This document shows, piece after piece, positions 1 to 6,513 of a stretch of 7,529 bases of DNA. The notes beneath the pieces were generated by a model. The model was given only the letters and a program-made list of their open reading frames with translations. It did no database searches and was not told where the DNA came from. The position numbers were made by a program, and so were the translations under genes. How positions within the stretch are numbered: the stretch's first letter is position 1; each line of letters begins with the position of its first letter. The stretch comes from an archaeon (GTDB taxonomy: Archaea; EX4484-52; B79-G9). Where the stretch lies: positions 1 to 7,529 of the forward strand of contig DAOVNB010000024.1 of assembly GCA_030630425.1 (NCBI GenBank). Direction: 5' to 3'.

Positions 1-929
1 AGTGTAGACACAATCCATTTCTTTTCGTCCTGTATCTTTCTTGTAGGCTCCCGGATATATGTATCAAATATGCTGTTGATTTCTTCATCCTGTCCGATTG
101 TAATATCCCGATAATTTATCTTGGCGTTAAATATCTTGTGCTTGCAATGCTCACTCCACCCCTGTGCCTGCTTCTCAAGCTCAACATCACTCATTTCTTC
201 TGAAAGACCGACCCGTTTCCTTTTAGAAATCACTTCAGGCTTTTGTAAATAATTCTGAAGTTCCTGCATCTCAATAAGATTAAGAGCAAGTGAACGGTCC
301 CGGCTAATCTCTATAAGCTCATCATCAGACATGTTGATGATATCAAAATACTTAACCTCTGGCTTGTGGTCTGCCTCTGTTTTCGGAAGCCACGGCGCAG
401 CCCCATCACGCTCGTATTCAGAATAAGGCATTATCCTAAATTCCTGCACCTGGTCGTTTGCAAGGACGCCGACAATCTTTCTGGCATCTGATTCCGAAAG
501 GCCTTCACCCTTTAAAAGATATGTCCTTGAAGCATAAACGTTTCCATCATCTATTTCTCTCTCAAGATGGCTTTCTATTGTACTTTTCGCTGCATCCCCG
601 CTATTGTCTTTAACCCCGGGCTTAAACCCTACTTCAATTGCCCAATCATATTCTTTTTCAGGCATAAAAGGAGTATTTATTGTAGTTTCGTTTACTATCC
701 TATCAACAAAACGAGCATCTGATAATTCTTTTACAGTCTCTTCAGATAAACCCAAATCAAGTGTGAACTTATCTACAACACGAACATCCTCGGGAGACAA
801 AGAATACATTTTTTCTATTCTTTTTTTTGTTTCATCCCCAATAGGATCTGGCTGGTCGGGCTTAACACCAATCTGGATAGTGCTTGGAAGAGAAGAATTT
901 AAAGAAGAAACAAAGGTTTTAGCCGCCAT
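1..929 (-). CDS. purL: Phosphoribosylformylglycinamidine synthase, large form with PurS-like N-terminus (5' part only)
   Basis: This enzyme converts FGAR, glutamine and ATP to FGAM, the fourth step of purine synthesis, in the cytoplasm. Only 309 codons are present; the gene runs off the left edge. The key signature is GWSEHCKHKIF at residues 257-267, the conserved PurL motif with H261 and H264, preceded by the typical linker helices (residues about 200-256). Residues about 18-85 and 95-172 look like two tandem PurS-like units: IQIGVKP at 18-24 and AIEVGFKPGVKDN at 97-109. This matches the large single-chain PurL of some bacteria rather than the separate PurS and PurL usual in archaea. The ATP-binding core, and any glutaminase domain, would lie outside the window. 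The ATG at 927-929 is chosen because a TATA box centred 26 nt upstream places the transcript start on it, and no Shine-Dalgarno is visible. The family call is firm; the domain reading is good but untested. Confidence 0.9.
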   Translation of the reverse strand, partial: MAAKTFVSSLNSSLPSTIQIGVKPDQPDPIGDETKKRIEKMYSLSPEDVRVVDKFTLDLGLSEETVKELSDARFVDRIVNETTINTPFMPEKEYDWAIEVGFKPGVKDNSGDAAKSTIESHLEREIDDGNVYASRTYLLKGEGLSESDARKIVGVLANDQVQEFRIMPYSEYERDGAAPWLPKTEADHKPEVKYFDIINMSDDELIEISRDRSLALNLIEMQELQNYLQKPEVISKRKRVGLSEEMSDVELEKQAQGWSEHCKHKIFNAKINYRDITIGQDEEINSIFDTYIREPTRKIQDEKKWIVST

Positions 930-950
930 ATAAAAAATAGCCGCCAAAAA

Positions 951-958
951 CTTATAAA
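951..958 (-). promoter_or_regulatory. TATA box for purL
   Basis: The minus strand reads TTTATAAG, close to the archaeal TATA consensus, with its centre about 26 nt upstream of the purL ATG. The predicted transcript therefore starts at the start codon (leaderless). The same octamer occurs at 4509-4516. Confidence 0.7.
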
Positions 959-1004
959 TGTTGTTTTAGTCCGGTAAAAACAGCAAGGTATTATTAATCA
1001 ATAA

Positions 1005-2573
1005 TTAAAGCCCTTTCCAAACATAAGCCCCAACATCTTTATACCCCATCTTCCGATAATATTCTTTTGTACCAACTGCCGCAATCACCAATATCTTTTT
1101 TGCGCCTTCTTTTTTTGCAATCTCCTCTGCTTTTGCCATTAATTTTGCCCCAAAGCCCTTGTGCTGAAATGAATCAGTCTTATCATCGCCCAAAGCAGTG
1201 CTTGTGCCAACCACTTTAAGCTCGCGAACAACAGCCGCGTTTCCTTTGAATTCTTCCCTAAATGGTTCTGATGGAATCCGAAGCCGGACATACCCGTAAA
1301 TAATATCGTTTTTCTTAGCCTCAACTGAAATGAAATACTCAACACCGCCGGACGCATCATATTTCATCACAACAATTTCTTTCTTGCCTTCTTTTGATTC
1401 GCCTTTAAGTCCCTTAAGCCCTGCCTCGCGACAGCGAATACATCGGCACTTGATTCCAAGTTCATTTGCCCTTCGCCCAACAAACTCCCTTAAATTGCTG
1501 TTTAAAACCCCGCAGTCAATTTTTTCTTTCGGAATATCCCGCTGGACTCGCATAACTCTCACAAAAACAGGCAATTTTTTCTTGGCGCGCGCAATGATGT
1601 CTGCCGCGCTTTCAGTATTAAGCGGACTATATTCTCCATTTTTCCACATATCATACAATTTTGTGCCTTTAATTACAAGTGTTGGGTATATCTTGAGCAT
1701 ATCAGGACAGAAACGTGCATCAGAAAAAAGCGTTTCAAACATTTTGATGTCTTCACGCCTTTTTTGCATGAGCCCCGGCATCATATGATACACAATCTTA
1801 AACCCGGAATCTTTCAATAACTGGGTGGACCGAACGGTATCTTCAATTGTATGCCCTCGATTGACTTTATTCAATACCTCATCGCTTAAAGTCTGCACAC
1901 CAAGTTCAACTCGGGTTGCACCCATCAAAAGCATCTCATCAATTTCTTTTTCTTTGCAAAAATCAGGCCTAGTCTCAATTGTAAGCCCCACACACCTATG
2001 GTGCGCAGTCTCGTTTATTTTCTTTGCATCATCCAAAGTCTTTGAATCAACACCATTCAATGCATCGAAAAGCCTCTTTACAAAATTCATCTTATAGCCT
2101 TTTGAATATGAAAGAAAAGTCCCGCCCATAATTATTAATTCAACTTTGTCAGTAGCATGCCCAATTGCTGTCAGCTGTTTTATCCTGTCTTTTGCCTGAA
2201 GATACGGATCATACGCAAACATCGCCCCCCTTCTTGCAGCGGGCTCGAGTCCGGTGTAGCTTTTAGGCGCATTTTCGCCTTGCGGGCAGTATATGCATTT
2301 CCCGGGACACACACCCGGCTTTGACATCACAGCCACAATTGCCACACCTGAAATTGTCCTAACCGGTTTTTTTATAAGAACTGTTAGCCTCTCTTTTTCA
2401 GACTTTTTAGCATGCTCCAAAATAGCGGAATTCTGTATCAAATCCTTGATAGCGTATTTCTTTGCAATTTTTCGCTTCAGGTTGTCAAGCGCAATCCCGT
2501 CTTTTGCCTTGCCTGAAAGAATATCAGCTATAATTTCTCTTGCAATTTCCTTATCAACTGTCTTTATTCTCAT
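1005..2573 (-). CDS. elp3: Elp3-family tRNA U34 carboxymethyltransferase (radical SAM + GNAT)
   Basis: Elp3 uses a radical-SAM domain and acetyl-CoA to start cm5U formation at the wobble uridine (U34) of tRNAs; in archaea it works without the other Elongator subunits. The 522 residues match the usual archaeal length. Visible in order: Fe-S cysteines C89, C93 and C96 (CPGKCIYC); the family signature SYTGLEP with YDPY at 105-124; IMGGTF at 148-153; GLTIETRPD at 196-204; ELGVQT at 223-228; HMMPG at 263-267; and CRCIRCREAG at 376-385, a cysteine cluster like the metal-binding site of the family. The C-terminal acetyltransferase domain has QHKGFG at 470-475 for acetyl-CoA and YYRKMGY at 505-511. 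All key residues are present, so it should be active. It lies 73 bp downstream of the cysteine-rich gene and has its own TATA box. The ATG is fixed by that TATA spacing. A short T-run (976-980) follows the stop and may end transcription. Confidence 0.96.
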   Translation of the reverse strand: MRIKTVDKEIAREIIADILSGKAKDGIALDNLKRKIAKKYAIKDLIQNSAILEHAKKSEKERLTVLIKKPVRTISGVAIVAVMSKPGVCPGKCIYCPQGENAPKSYTGLEPAARRGAMFAYDPYLQAKDRIKQLTAIGHATDKVELIIMGGTFLSYSKGYKMNFVKRLFDALNGVDSKTLDDAKKINETAHHRCVGLTIETRPDFCKEKEIDEMLLMGATRVELGVQTLSDEVLNKVNRGHTIEDTVRSTQLLKDSGFKIVYHMMPGLMQKRREDIKMFETLFSDARFCPDMLKIYPTLVIKGTKLYDMWKNGEYSPLNTESAADIIARAKKKLPVFVRVMRVQRDIPKEKIDCGVLNSNLREFVGRRANELGIKCRCIRCREAGLKGLKGESKEGKKEIVVMKYDASGGVEYFISVEAKKNDIIYGYVRLRIPSEPFREEFKGNAAVVRELKVVGTSTALGDDKTDSFQHKGFGAKLMAKAEEIAKKEGAKKILVIAAVGTKEYYRKMGYKDVGAYVWKGL

Positions 2574-2594
2574 TAACTCTCACAAAAATCACGA

Positions 2595-2602
2595 TATTTT
2601 TA
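2595..2602 (-). promoter_or_regulatory. Probable TATA box for elp3
   Basis: The minus strand reads TAAAAATA, a weaker TATA match, centred 26 nt upstream of the elp3 ATG. The spacing equals that of the other leaderless genes here, which is the main support. A second AT-rich run on the minus strand (TCTATAAG, about 2604-2611) is about 9 nt too far upstream to fit a leaderless start. Confidence 0.45.
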
Positions 2603-2646
2603 GACTTATAGAATCATGTTTAAAAGGATAACCGCAACAATCAACT

Positions 2647-3333
2647 TCAATTAAATTTCGCATTTCCGGAAAGATTATTTTTCGCAGAGTTACCATATAA
2701 TTGTCGATGCACCTCCGCAGAATATTCATCCTGCAACGGCTTAACAATCCTAAAAAAGGCATCATTATATTCGGAACAAGGCACAGTATCGCCTTCAGTC
2801 AATGGCGGCTTGAAAATATATGCGGCCAAAAGATTGCAGCCATCAATAGAAAAAGCTGCGTGTGGAGCACTTGAATCTCCTGTTTGTCGCCCTACAATCT
2901 CACAAAAACCACAACCCTTATGCGTCTCAGCAATACAAGCTATTTGAGTTAAGTCAGGCCGCCCTTCTGCGTAAACCGCCCCCGGACTTATACCTACAAA
3001 CATCTTGAACGGCTCATAAGGGCCAACACCAAGAGATTCACAGGAAAGAGAAACTCTTCTGTTCGGGTACTCTGGAAAAACATCACCAAAATCAACAACA
3101 ATGCCTTCTTCAATCAAAGAAGGTTCTTCTAGGTTACAATCGATATATCTATAGCAATGTCTTTTAGGAGAAATATATTCTTGAAATGTTCTGAATGCAA
3201 GTATCCCAAGCTCCGGGTTGTCGGTGTCAGAAACAAGATTTCCATGATAATCAACAAAAAAAAGACAAATATCCTTCTCTTCATTCATCGTTCGCCAGCC
3301 ACCATGACCCGCTTTTAACTTAATCACACGCAT
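2647..3333 (-). CDS. Unrecognised cysteine-rich cytoplasmic protein, 228 aa
   Basis: I do not recognise this protein and assign no function. From the ATG at 3331-3333 it has 228 residues and nine cysteines (23, 60, 66, 98, 133, 141, 144, 166, 186), including a CGFC pair at 141-144 inside THKGCGFCEIVGR and a C-x5-C pair at 60/66. No signal peptide, membrane segment or known catalytic motif is evident. The beginning is basic and glycine-rich (KAGHGGW); the last 15 residues look unstructured. The frame stays open upstream to a TTG at 3384. The internal ATG is preferred because a TATA box (3357-3364) sits 26-27 nt before it, and the extension would overlap that promoter and has no ribosome-binding site. 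The gene follows the TrmB regulator in the same direction, with a T-run between them. Metal binding or a redox role is conceivable from the cysteines but is speculation. That it is a real gene is supported by the long uninterrupted frame and good promoter spacing. Confidence 0.75.
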   Translation of the reverse strand: MRVIKLKAGHGGWRTMNEEKDICLFFVDYHGNLVSDTDNPELGILAFRTFQEYISPKRHCYRYIDCNLEEPSLIEEGIVVDFGDVFPEYPNRRVSLSCESLGVGPYEPFKMFVGISPGAVYAEGRPDLTQIACIAETHKGCGFCEIVGRQTGDSSAPHAAFSIDGCNLLAAYIFKPPLTEGDTVPCSEYNDAFFRIVKPLQDEYSAEVHRQLYGNSAKNNLSGNAKFN

Positions 3334-3356
3334 ATCTTCCAATTCAATCCCCACCA

Positions 3357-3364
3357 AAATTATA
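3357..3364 (-). promoter_or_regulatory. TATA box for the cysteine-rich gene
   Basis: The minus strand reads TATAATTT, centred about 27 nt before the ATG at 3333. It decides the start of the downstream gene, because a TTG start at 3384 would place this box inside the coding region. Confidence 0.55.
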
Positions 3365-3382
3365 GCTCCCGCTAAATAAAAC

Positions 3383-3389
3383 AAAAAAA
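3383..3389 (-). terminator. T-run, probable terminator of the TrmB gene
   Basis: Seven consecutive T on the minus strand, followed by a second T-rich stretch (TTTTATTT), begin 7 nt after the TrmB stop codon. Archaeal polymerases commonly stop at such runs without a hairpin. It would separate the regulator from the cysteine-rich gene, which has its own TATA box just downstream. Confidence 0.45.
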
Positions 3390-3396
3390 TTAGAAT

Positions 3397-4209
3397 TTAT
3401 TCAATATGCTTCCAGACCATGCCGAATGTTGGTGCGACAAAATTAGATGCGAAATGGTCAGAAGCAGACCAAAAAGCGACATCCTGTGAAGGATGTGTGT
3501 TCGCATCATCAGTAAGCGCCATAACGGATTCCTTTTCATCTACAAGGAACATTCTTCCTGCAGGAAGTTTTACAGCCTCCGCAGAGCTTAGGTTCTTAAC
3601 ATCGCACGCACTTGACAATGCATCTGATGCCTGCTTGTTTTTAGCTGTCAATGGAGCTGCAATCTTTACAGAAACACCGCGTTCAACAGCACTCTGAAGA
3701 AGGCCTGAATGAGTGGTATACAGTTCTGTGAGCCCGTCTTCAGTTGTGATTATGTTAACTGAACTCTGCGCACCTTTAAGCATTGTCTCAACCTGTTGGT
3801 GCATAGAGTGTCTTCCCCTAAGAGAGCCTGAAAGTTCAGCAGAATCAACAAGAGAAACCCCTTGTGTGTGAAGATTATTAAGCTCAACTAATGCAGGGCT
3901 TTTCTTGAAATCGTCAATTCTTGAAACAGAAGTATCAAGATCTAAACGAAGCTTGTTTTTTGACCGTTCAAGAGCTTCTATTGGCGGCACAACAACATAT
4001 CTTAACGGCTTTGCATTCTGAACAACAACAAATCCTTTTTTAGCAAGCGACTCTAAGACATCATAAGATCTTGACCGTGGAACATCAGCAACTTCTGAAA
4101 GCTCTCCTGCAGTGGAATTTCCCCGTGCAAGAAGTGCTGCATAAAGCTTTCTTTCATATAAGTTAAGACCGATTCCTTTAAGGCCATCCAATGTTTTTTG
4201 ACTTATCAT
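3397..4209 (-). CDS. TrmB-family transcriptional regulator
   Basis: TrmB-family proteins are archaeal winged-helix regulators, many of which sense sugars or other metabolites; the ligand here is unknown. The 270-residue protein opens with the family's typical start (LKGIGLNLYERKLYAALL, residues 10-27) and a helix-turn-helix at about 33-60 containing AGELSEVADVPRSRSYDVL. A wing follows with KPLRYVVVPP at 67-76, then a helical, probably coiled-coil linker for dimerisation at about 78-112. The C-terminal half, from about 135 to 270, resembles the phospholipase D-like effector domain found in many family members (for example SVNIITTEDGL at 150-160), with no catalytic HKD motif visible. The ATG is fixed by a strong Shine-Dalgarno 6 nt upstream. 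Unlike its neighbours, the gene has a long structured leader with tandem TATA boxes, suggesting post-transcriptional or autogenous control. The cysteine-rich gene downstream is a candidate target by position only. Confidence 0.88.
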   Translation of the reverse strand: MISQKTLDGLKGIGLNLYERKLYAALLARGNSTAGELSEVADVPRSRSYDVLESLAKKGFVVVQNAKPLRYVVVPPIEALERSKNKLRLDLDTSVSRIDDFKKSPALVELNNLHTQGVSLVDSAELSGSLRGRHSMHQQVETMLKGAQSSVNIITTEDGLTELYTTHSGLLQSAVERGVSVKIAAPLTAKNKQASDALSSACDVKNLSSAEAVKLPAGRMFLVDEKESVMALTDDANTHPSQDVAFWSASDHFASNFVAPTFGMVWKHIE

Positions 4210-4215
4210 CTACAA

Positions 4216-4222
4216 ATCACCT
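4216..4222 (-). promoter_or_regulatory. Strong Shine-Dalgarno of the TrmB gene
   Basis: The minus strand reads AGGTGAT, fully complementary to the archaeal 16S rRNA 3' end, 6 nt before the ATG at 4209. It is the only clear Shine-Dalgarno in the window and shows that this mRNA has a leader. Confidence 0.85.
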
Positions 4223-4258
4223 GTTGTTGTTTTTCTATTATTTTCAACTGAGCCGAAA

Positions 4259-4374
4259 CTGCGGTTTTAGACCGCAGATGAAGGCTTATTGAAAAGCTTG
4301 AAACCGAACCAAGCAAACCCCATCTTTAGGACGGGGGCGCATAGAGGTTTCATGATTTAGCCGCTTCTTGAAAC
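4259..4374. ncRNA. Candidate structured RNA element, strand undecided
   Basis: Four helices can be drawn, in plus-strand coordinates. Hairpin A pairs 4259-4265 with 4271-4277 (7 bp). Hairpin B pairs 4282-4287 with 4294-4299 (6 bp). Hairpin C pairs 4318-4324 with 4330-4336 (7 positions). A closing helix pairs 4299-4305 (TGAAACC) with 4346-4352 (GGTTTCA) around hairpin C. Hairpins A and C share the same pentaloop, UUUAG on plus or CUAAA on minus. On the plus strand B has one G-U pair and C has one A-C mismatch; on the minus strand this is reversed, so pairing does not tell the strand. The part from about 4310 resembles the 3' end of archaeal IS605-type omega RNAs. No known RNA family was recognised with certainty. 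Confidence 0.45.
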
Positions 4375-4408
4375 ATTAACCAAACACTATTACTTTACAT
4401 GTATGTAG

Positions 4409-4416
4409 TATATAAA
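4409..4416 (-). promoter_or_regulatory. Consensus TATA box upstream of the TrmB leader
   Basis: The minus strand reads TTTATATA, an exact match to the commonly cited archaeal TATA consensus, preceded by an A-rich BRE-like stretch. The predicted start is near 4386. The plus strand also reads TATATAAA here, but no gene lies in a suitable place downstream on that strand. Confidence 0.6.
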
Positions 4417-4470
4417 TGTTTGGGATTCCTGTATTCCATGTGTTTGATAAGGTATTTAGGTATCAGAACA

Positions 4471-4516
4471 TTTATAAACCTTTCTTTTTTAACCATCGAA
4501 CAGTAATACTTATAAA
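4471..4516 (-). promoter_or_regulatory. Two further TATA-like boxes upstream of the TrmB gene
   Basis: The minus strand carries TTTATAAG at 4509-4516, overlapping the last ligase codons, and TTTATAAA at 4471-4478. They predict starts near 4487 and 4449, giving longer leaders for TrmB or independent small RNAs. No clear T-run separates them from the box at 4409-4416. Some may be chance AT-rich matches. Confidence 0.35.
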
Positions 4517-6468
4517 TTATGCCGTTGGCTATCGAAAATAGCGATAACTTTATTAATATCATCAATTTCATCAACTGATTTTTCATCCCGTATCCGGACA
4601 AATCGCGGAAAACGCAATGCAAACCCGGAAGTATATGTTGAGGACTTTTGTATCTCTTCGTATGCAACCTCAACAACAATTGTTGGCGCTATTTCAACTC
4701 GTTTTGCCTCTTTTTTTATTATGTGTTTTTTAAGCTCATCAGTAATCTCTTCAAAGCTTGTGCCTTCTTCTTTTTTCTCCTTGATGCCGGTTCCAAGCTT
4801 GCCCATTGTCAAAAACTCGCCTGTGTCTGGATCTCTGCAAGCCAGGCCATAGCTTGAAAGCCATCCCGCCCGTTTTCCCTCACCCCAATCGGCCGCAACA
4901 ATCGTAAGGTCAAGGGTTTCTAAAACAGGCTTGATCTTTAGCATATGCCCGACACGGGAACCCGGCTTGTAAGGTGCTTTAAGGTTTTTTGCCATAAGCC
5001 CCTCGTTTCCAAGTGACAGTGATTTTTTGTAAAACTCATCCGCAGTTTCAATATTATCCGTTACAATCGCCTCTGCCACCACAAGCTTTTTTGGAATCTC
5101 ATGGGTTATTTTCTCCAGATGCGCTCTTCTTTTGTGAAACGGCTCTTTTATTATTGTAATTCCATCAAGCGAGAGTATATCAAACAGGTTCAAAACCACA
5201 GGAACCGCCTCTGCAAGCTCTTCTATGTTATATTTCCTCTTTATTCTTCTTGATATGTTCTGGAATGGTATGCTTCGCCCTGTTTTTTTATCATATCCTA
5301 CAGCCTCACCTTCAATTATGCATGACTCTGCTTTAATGCCTTTTTTTATAGCGCCCGAAACATCCGGAAACTGTTTTGTAACATCTTCCAGGCGCCGGGT
5401 ATATAACTGCACCTGACTGCCTTTTTTATGCGCCTGAAGCCTGAAGCCGTCATACTTGTATTCAAAGGCGCACGGTTTGCCTACAGTTTCAAACGCATCT
5501 TCAATTCCTTTTGCTTTCTGCGCAAGCATAACCTTGATTGGCCGCCCAACAGCAATGTCTATTTTTTTAAGCCCTATAGTTCCTTCTTTTTTTGCAATTT
5601 TTGCCACAAGCGCAAAATCATTCGCAGCCTCGTTTGCCTTTTCAACAATACCTGTTATTTTTGCCCGTAATGCATTTCCGGTTTCCGCAGAGCCAACAAG
5701 AACAATGTCGTATTTGCATTCTTTTTTCCAGAAATCATTAATTTTTAGAATATCTTTTTCGCCCAAGTATTTGACATCATTATTTTCTTCAAGACCGCAC
5801 ACTTCAGGCATTGTTTTCTTAAGCTCTTCTGCAATTAAAATACTCTTTTTTTCAAGTAGGAGTATATCTTCGATTCTTTTCTTCTGATTTATCTTTTGTT
5901 TCAATATGTCCTTCCAGAATACTTCGGAAAAAAACGCCTTTGCAATCGCATCCCTTACAACCCCGTCTGCAACACCGATTCTTAAATTTCCTATAATTGC
6001 GCGCACAACATACTTAGCTTCCACATCTTTTGCAGATGTCAAAAGATACGATATGATTTCAAGCTTCTTTTTCTGGGACTTATTGCCTTCTAATTCTGCA
6101 AGGCCTTTAAGGCCCTCATGCACACTTTTTACTGTAAGCGGTTTTGTAAAAAGTGTTGCCTGTCTTCTTTTTTTGGAAAGCTCTTCTGCCGCAAGACCCA
6201 AATCGCCTGTTTTCTGCCAAAGCTTTTCTACCTCTGTGCCTTTTATGCCGTAGGCTTTCGCAATTGCCTTTACCATCAACAGGCTTGCAACCCCAATCTC
6301 TTTCTGGCTCCATGATGGAAAAACACGCCCTTGGGAAAGAATGACCGCAGGATAAATATCATCTGTATCGCACTCAAGAAGAAAATCAGCCAAAATTCCT
6401 GTTTTTTTTAAGCGCTCAGCTGTTTTTTCAAGCTTTGCAAACACTTCTGCAAGAATATTATACTCCAT
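4510..6468 (-). CDS. lig: ATP-dependent DNA ligase, archaeal replicative type
   Basis: This ligase seals nicks at Okazaki fragment junctions and in repair by way of an enzyme-AMP intermediate. The 652 residues show an N-terminal DNA-binding domain, the nucleotidyltransferase core, and a C-terminal OB domain ending in SGFALRFPRFVRIRDEKS (614-631). Motif I is EYKYDGFR with the AMP-accepting lysine K338. Other motifs are YTRRLEDVT (356-364), CIIEGEAV (383-390), NEGLMAKN (488-495) and MLKIKP (509-514). QATLF at 103-107 sits where archaeal ligases such as Pyrococcus carry the short PCNA-binding motif. The chain is longer than the usual roughly 560-600 because of about 85 extra residues at about 181-274. 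The frame extends upstream to a GTG at 6519, but the ATG at 6466-6468 is preferred: a TATA-like box lies about 27 nt before it, the extra 17 residues are low-complexity N/K from a (GTTTTT)3 repeat, and numbering from it aligns the PCNA motif. It diverges from the Fic gene. Confidence 0.96.
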   Translation of the reverse strand: MEYNILAEVFAKLEKTAERLKKTGILADFLLECDTDDIYPAVILSQGRVFPSWSQKEIGVASLLMVKAIAKAYGIKGTEVEKLWQKTGDLGLAAEELSKKRRQATLFTKPLTVKSVHEGLKGLAELEGNKSQKKKLEIISYLLTSAKDVEAKYVVRAIIGNLRIGVADGVVRDAIAKAFFSEVFWKDILKQKINQKKRIEDILLLEKKSILIAEELKKTMPEVCGLEENNDVKYLGEKDILKINDFWKKECKYDIVLVGSAETGNALRAKITGIVEKANEAANDFALVAKIAKKEGTIGLKKIDIAVGRPIKVMLAQKAKGIEDAFETVGKPCAFEYKYDGFRLQAHKKGSQVQLYTRRLEDVTKQFPDVSGAIKKGIKAESCIIEGEAVGYDKKTGRSIPFQNISRRIKRKYNIEELAEAVPVVLNLFDILSLDGITIIKEPFHKRRAHLEKITHEIPKKLVVAEAIVTDNIETADEFYKKSLSLGNEGLMAKNLKAPYKPGSRVGHMLKIKPVLETLDLTIVAADWGEGKRAGWLSSYGLACRDPDTGEFLTMGKLGTGIKEKKEEGTSFEEITDELKKHIIKKEAKRVEIAPTIVVEVAYEEIQKSSTYTSGFALRFPRFVRIRDEKSVDEIDDINKVIAIFDSQRHNL

Positions 6469-6474
6469 AGCATT

Positions 6475-6492
6475 GTTTTTGTTTTTGTTTTT
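6475..6492. repeat. (GTTTTT)3 short tandem repeat
   Basis: Three perfect hexamer copies sit just upstream of the preferred ligase ATG. If translated from the GTG at 6519, they would give alternating asparagine and lysine. Its low complexity supports an untranslated region rather than a protein extension. Confidence 0.8.
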
Positions 6493-6499
6493 AATAATA
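6492..6499 (-). promoter_or_regulatory. Possible TATA box for the DNA ligase
   Basis: The minus strand reads TATTATTA within a longer AT stretch, centred about 27 nt before the ATG at 6468, the spacing seen for the other leaderless genes. A better TATA (TTTATATA on minus, about 6556-6563) lies further upstream and would give a start near 6533 with a leader of about 65 nt. Confidence 0.4.
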
Positions 6500-6513
6500 T
6501 TTGGGGCATTTAT

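Larger units (their letters stand above)
4210..4386 (-). promoter_or_regulatory. Long structured 5' leader of the TrmB gene
   Basis: The best TATA box (4409-4416) predicts a transcript start near 4386, which leaves a 177-nt leader before the TrmB start. It contains several potential helices (listed under the structured element) and ends in an unstructured AC-rich stretch carrying the Shine-Dalgarno. Several AUGs occur in it and open short frames, for example at 4321-4323 (18 codons) and 4340-4342 (18 codons); neither encodes anything recognised. A leader of this length stands out among the leaderless neighbours. It could be a cis-regulatory element, or a separate RNA gene may simply lie here. 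The transcript start is predicted, not seen. Confidence 0.5.

Noticed and set aside
604..933. A 109-codon plus-strand frame
   Set aside because: It lies wholly opposite the purL coding region, is serine/threonine-rich as expected for a reverse-strand shadow, and matches no family.
3334..3384. Upstream extension of the cysteine-rich gene from a TTG start
   Set aside because: It needs a rare start codon with no Shine-Dalgarno, runs over the T-run and covers the TATA box at 3357-3364.
4251..4360. tRNA or box C/D RNA in the 300-bp non-coding region
   Set aside because: There is no cloverleaf with a T-loop or 3' acceptor pattern, and although GATGA- and CTGA-like words occur, they are not arranged as C/D and C'/D' boxes.
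4395..4496. A 33-codon minus-strand frame starting MVKKERFINVL
   Set aside because: It overlaps two TATA boxes, has no ribosome-binding site, is positioned wrongly relative to the nearest TATA box, and resembles no known protein. The longer version of this frame lies inside the ligase gene.
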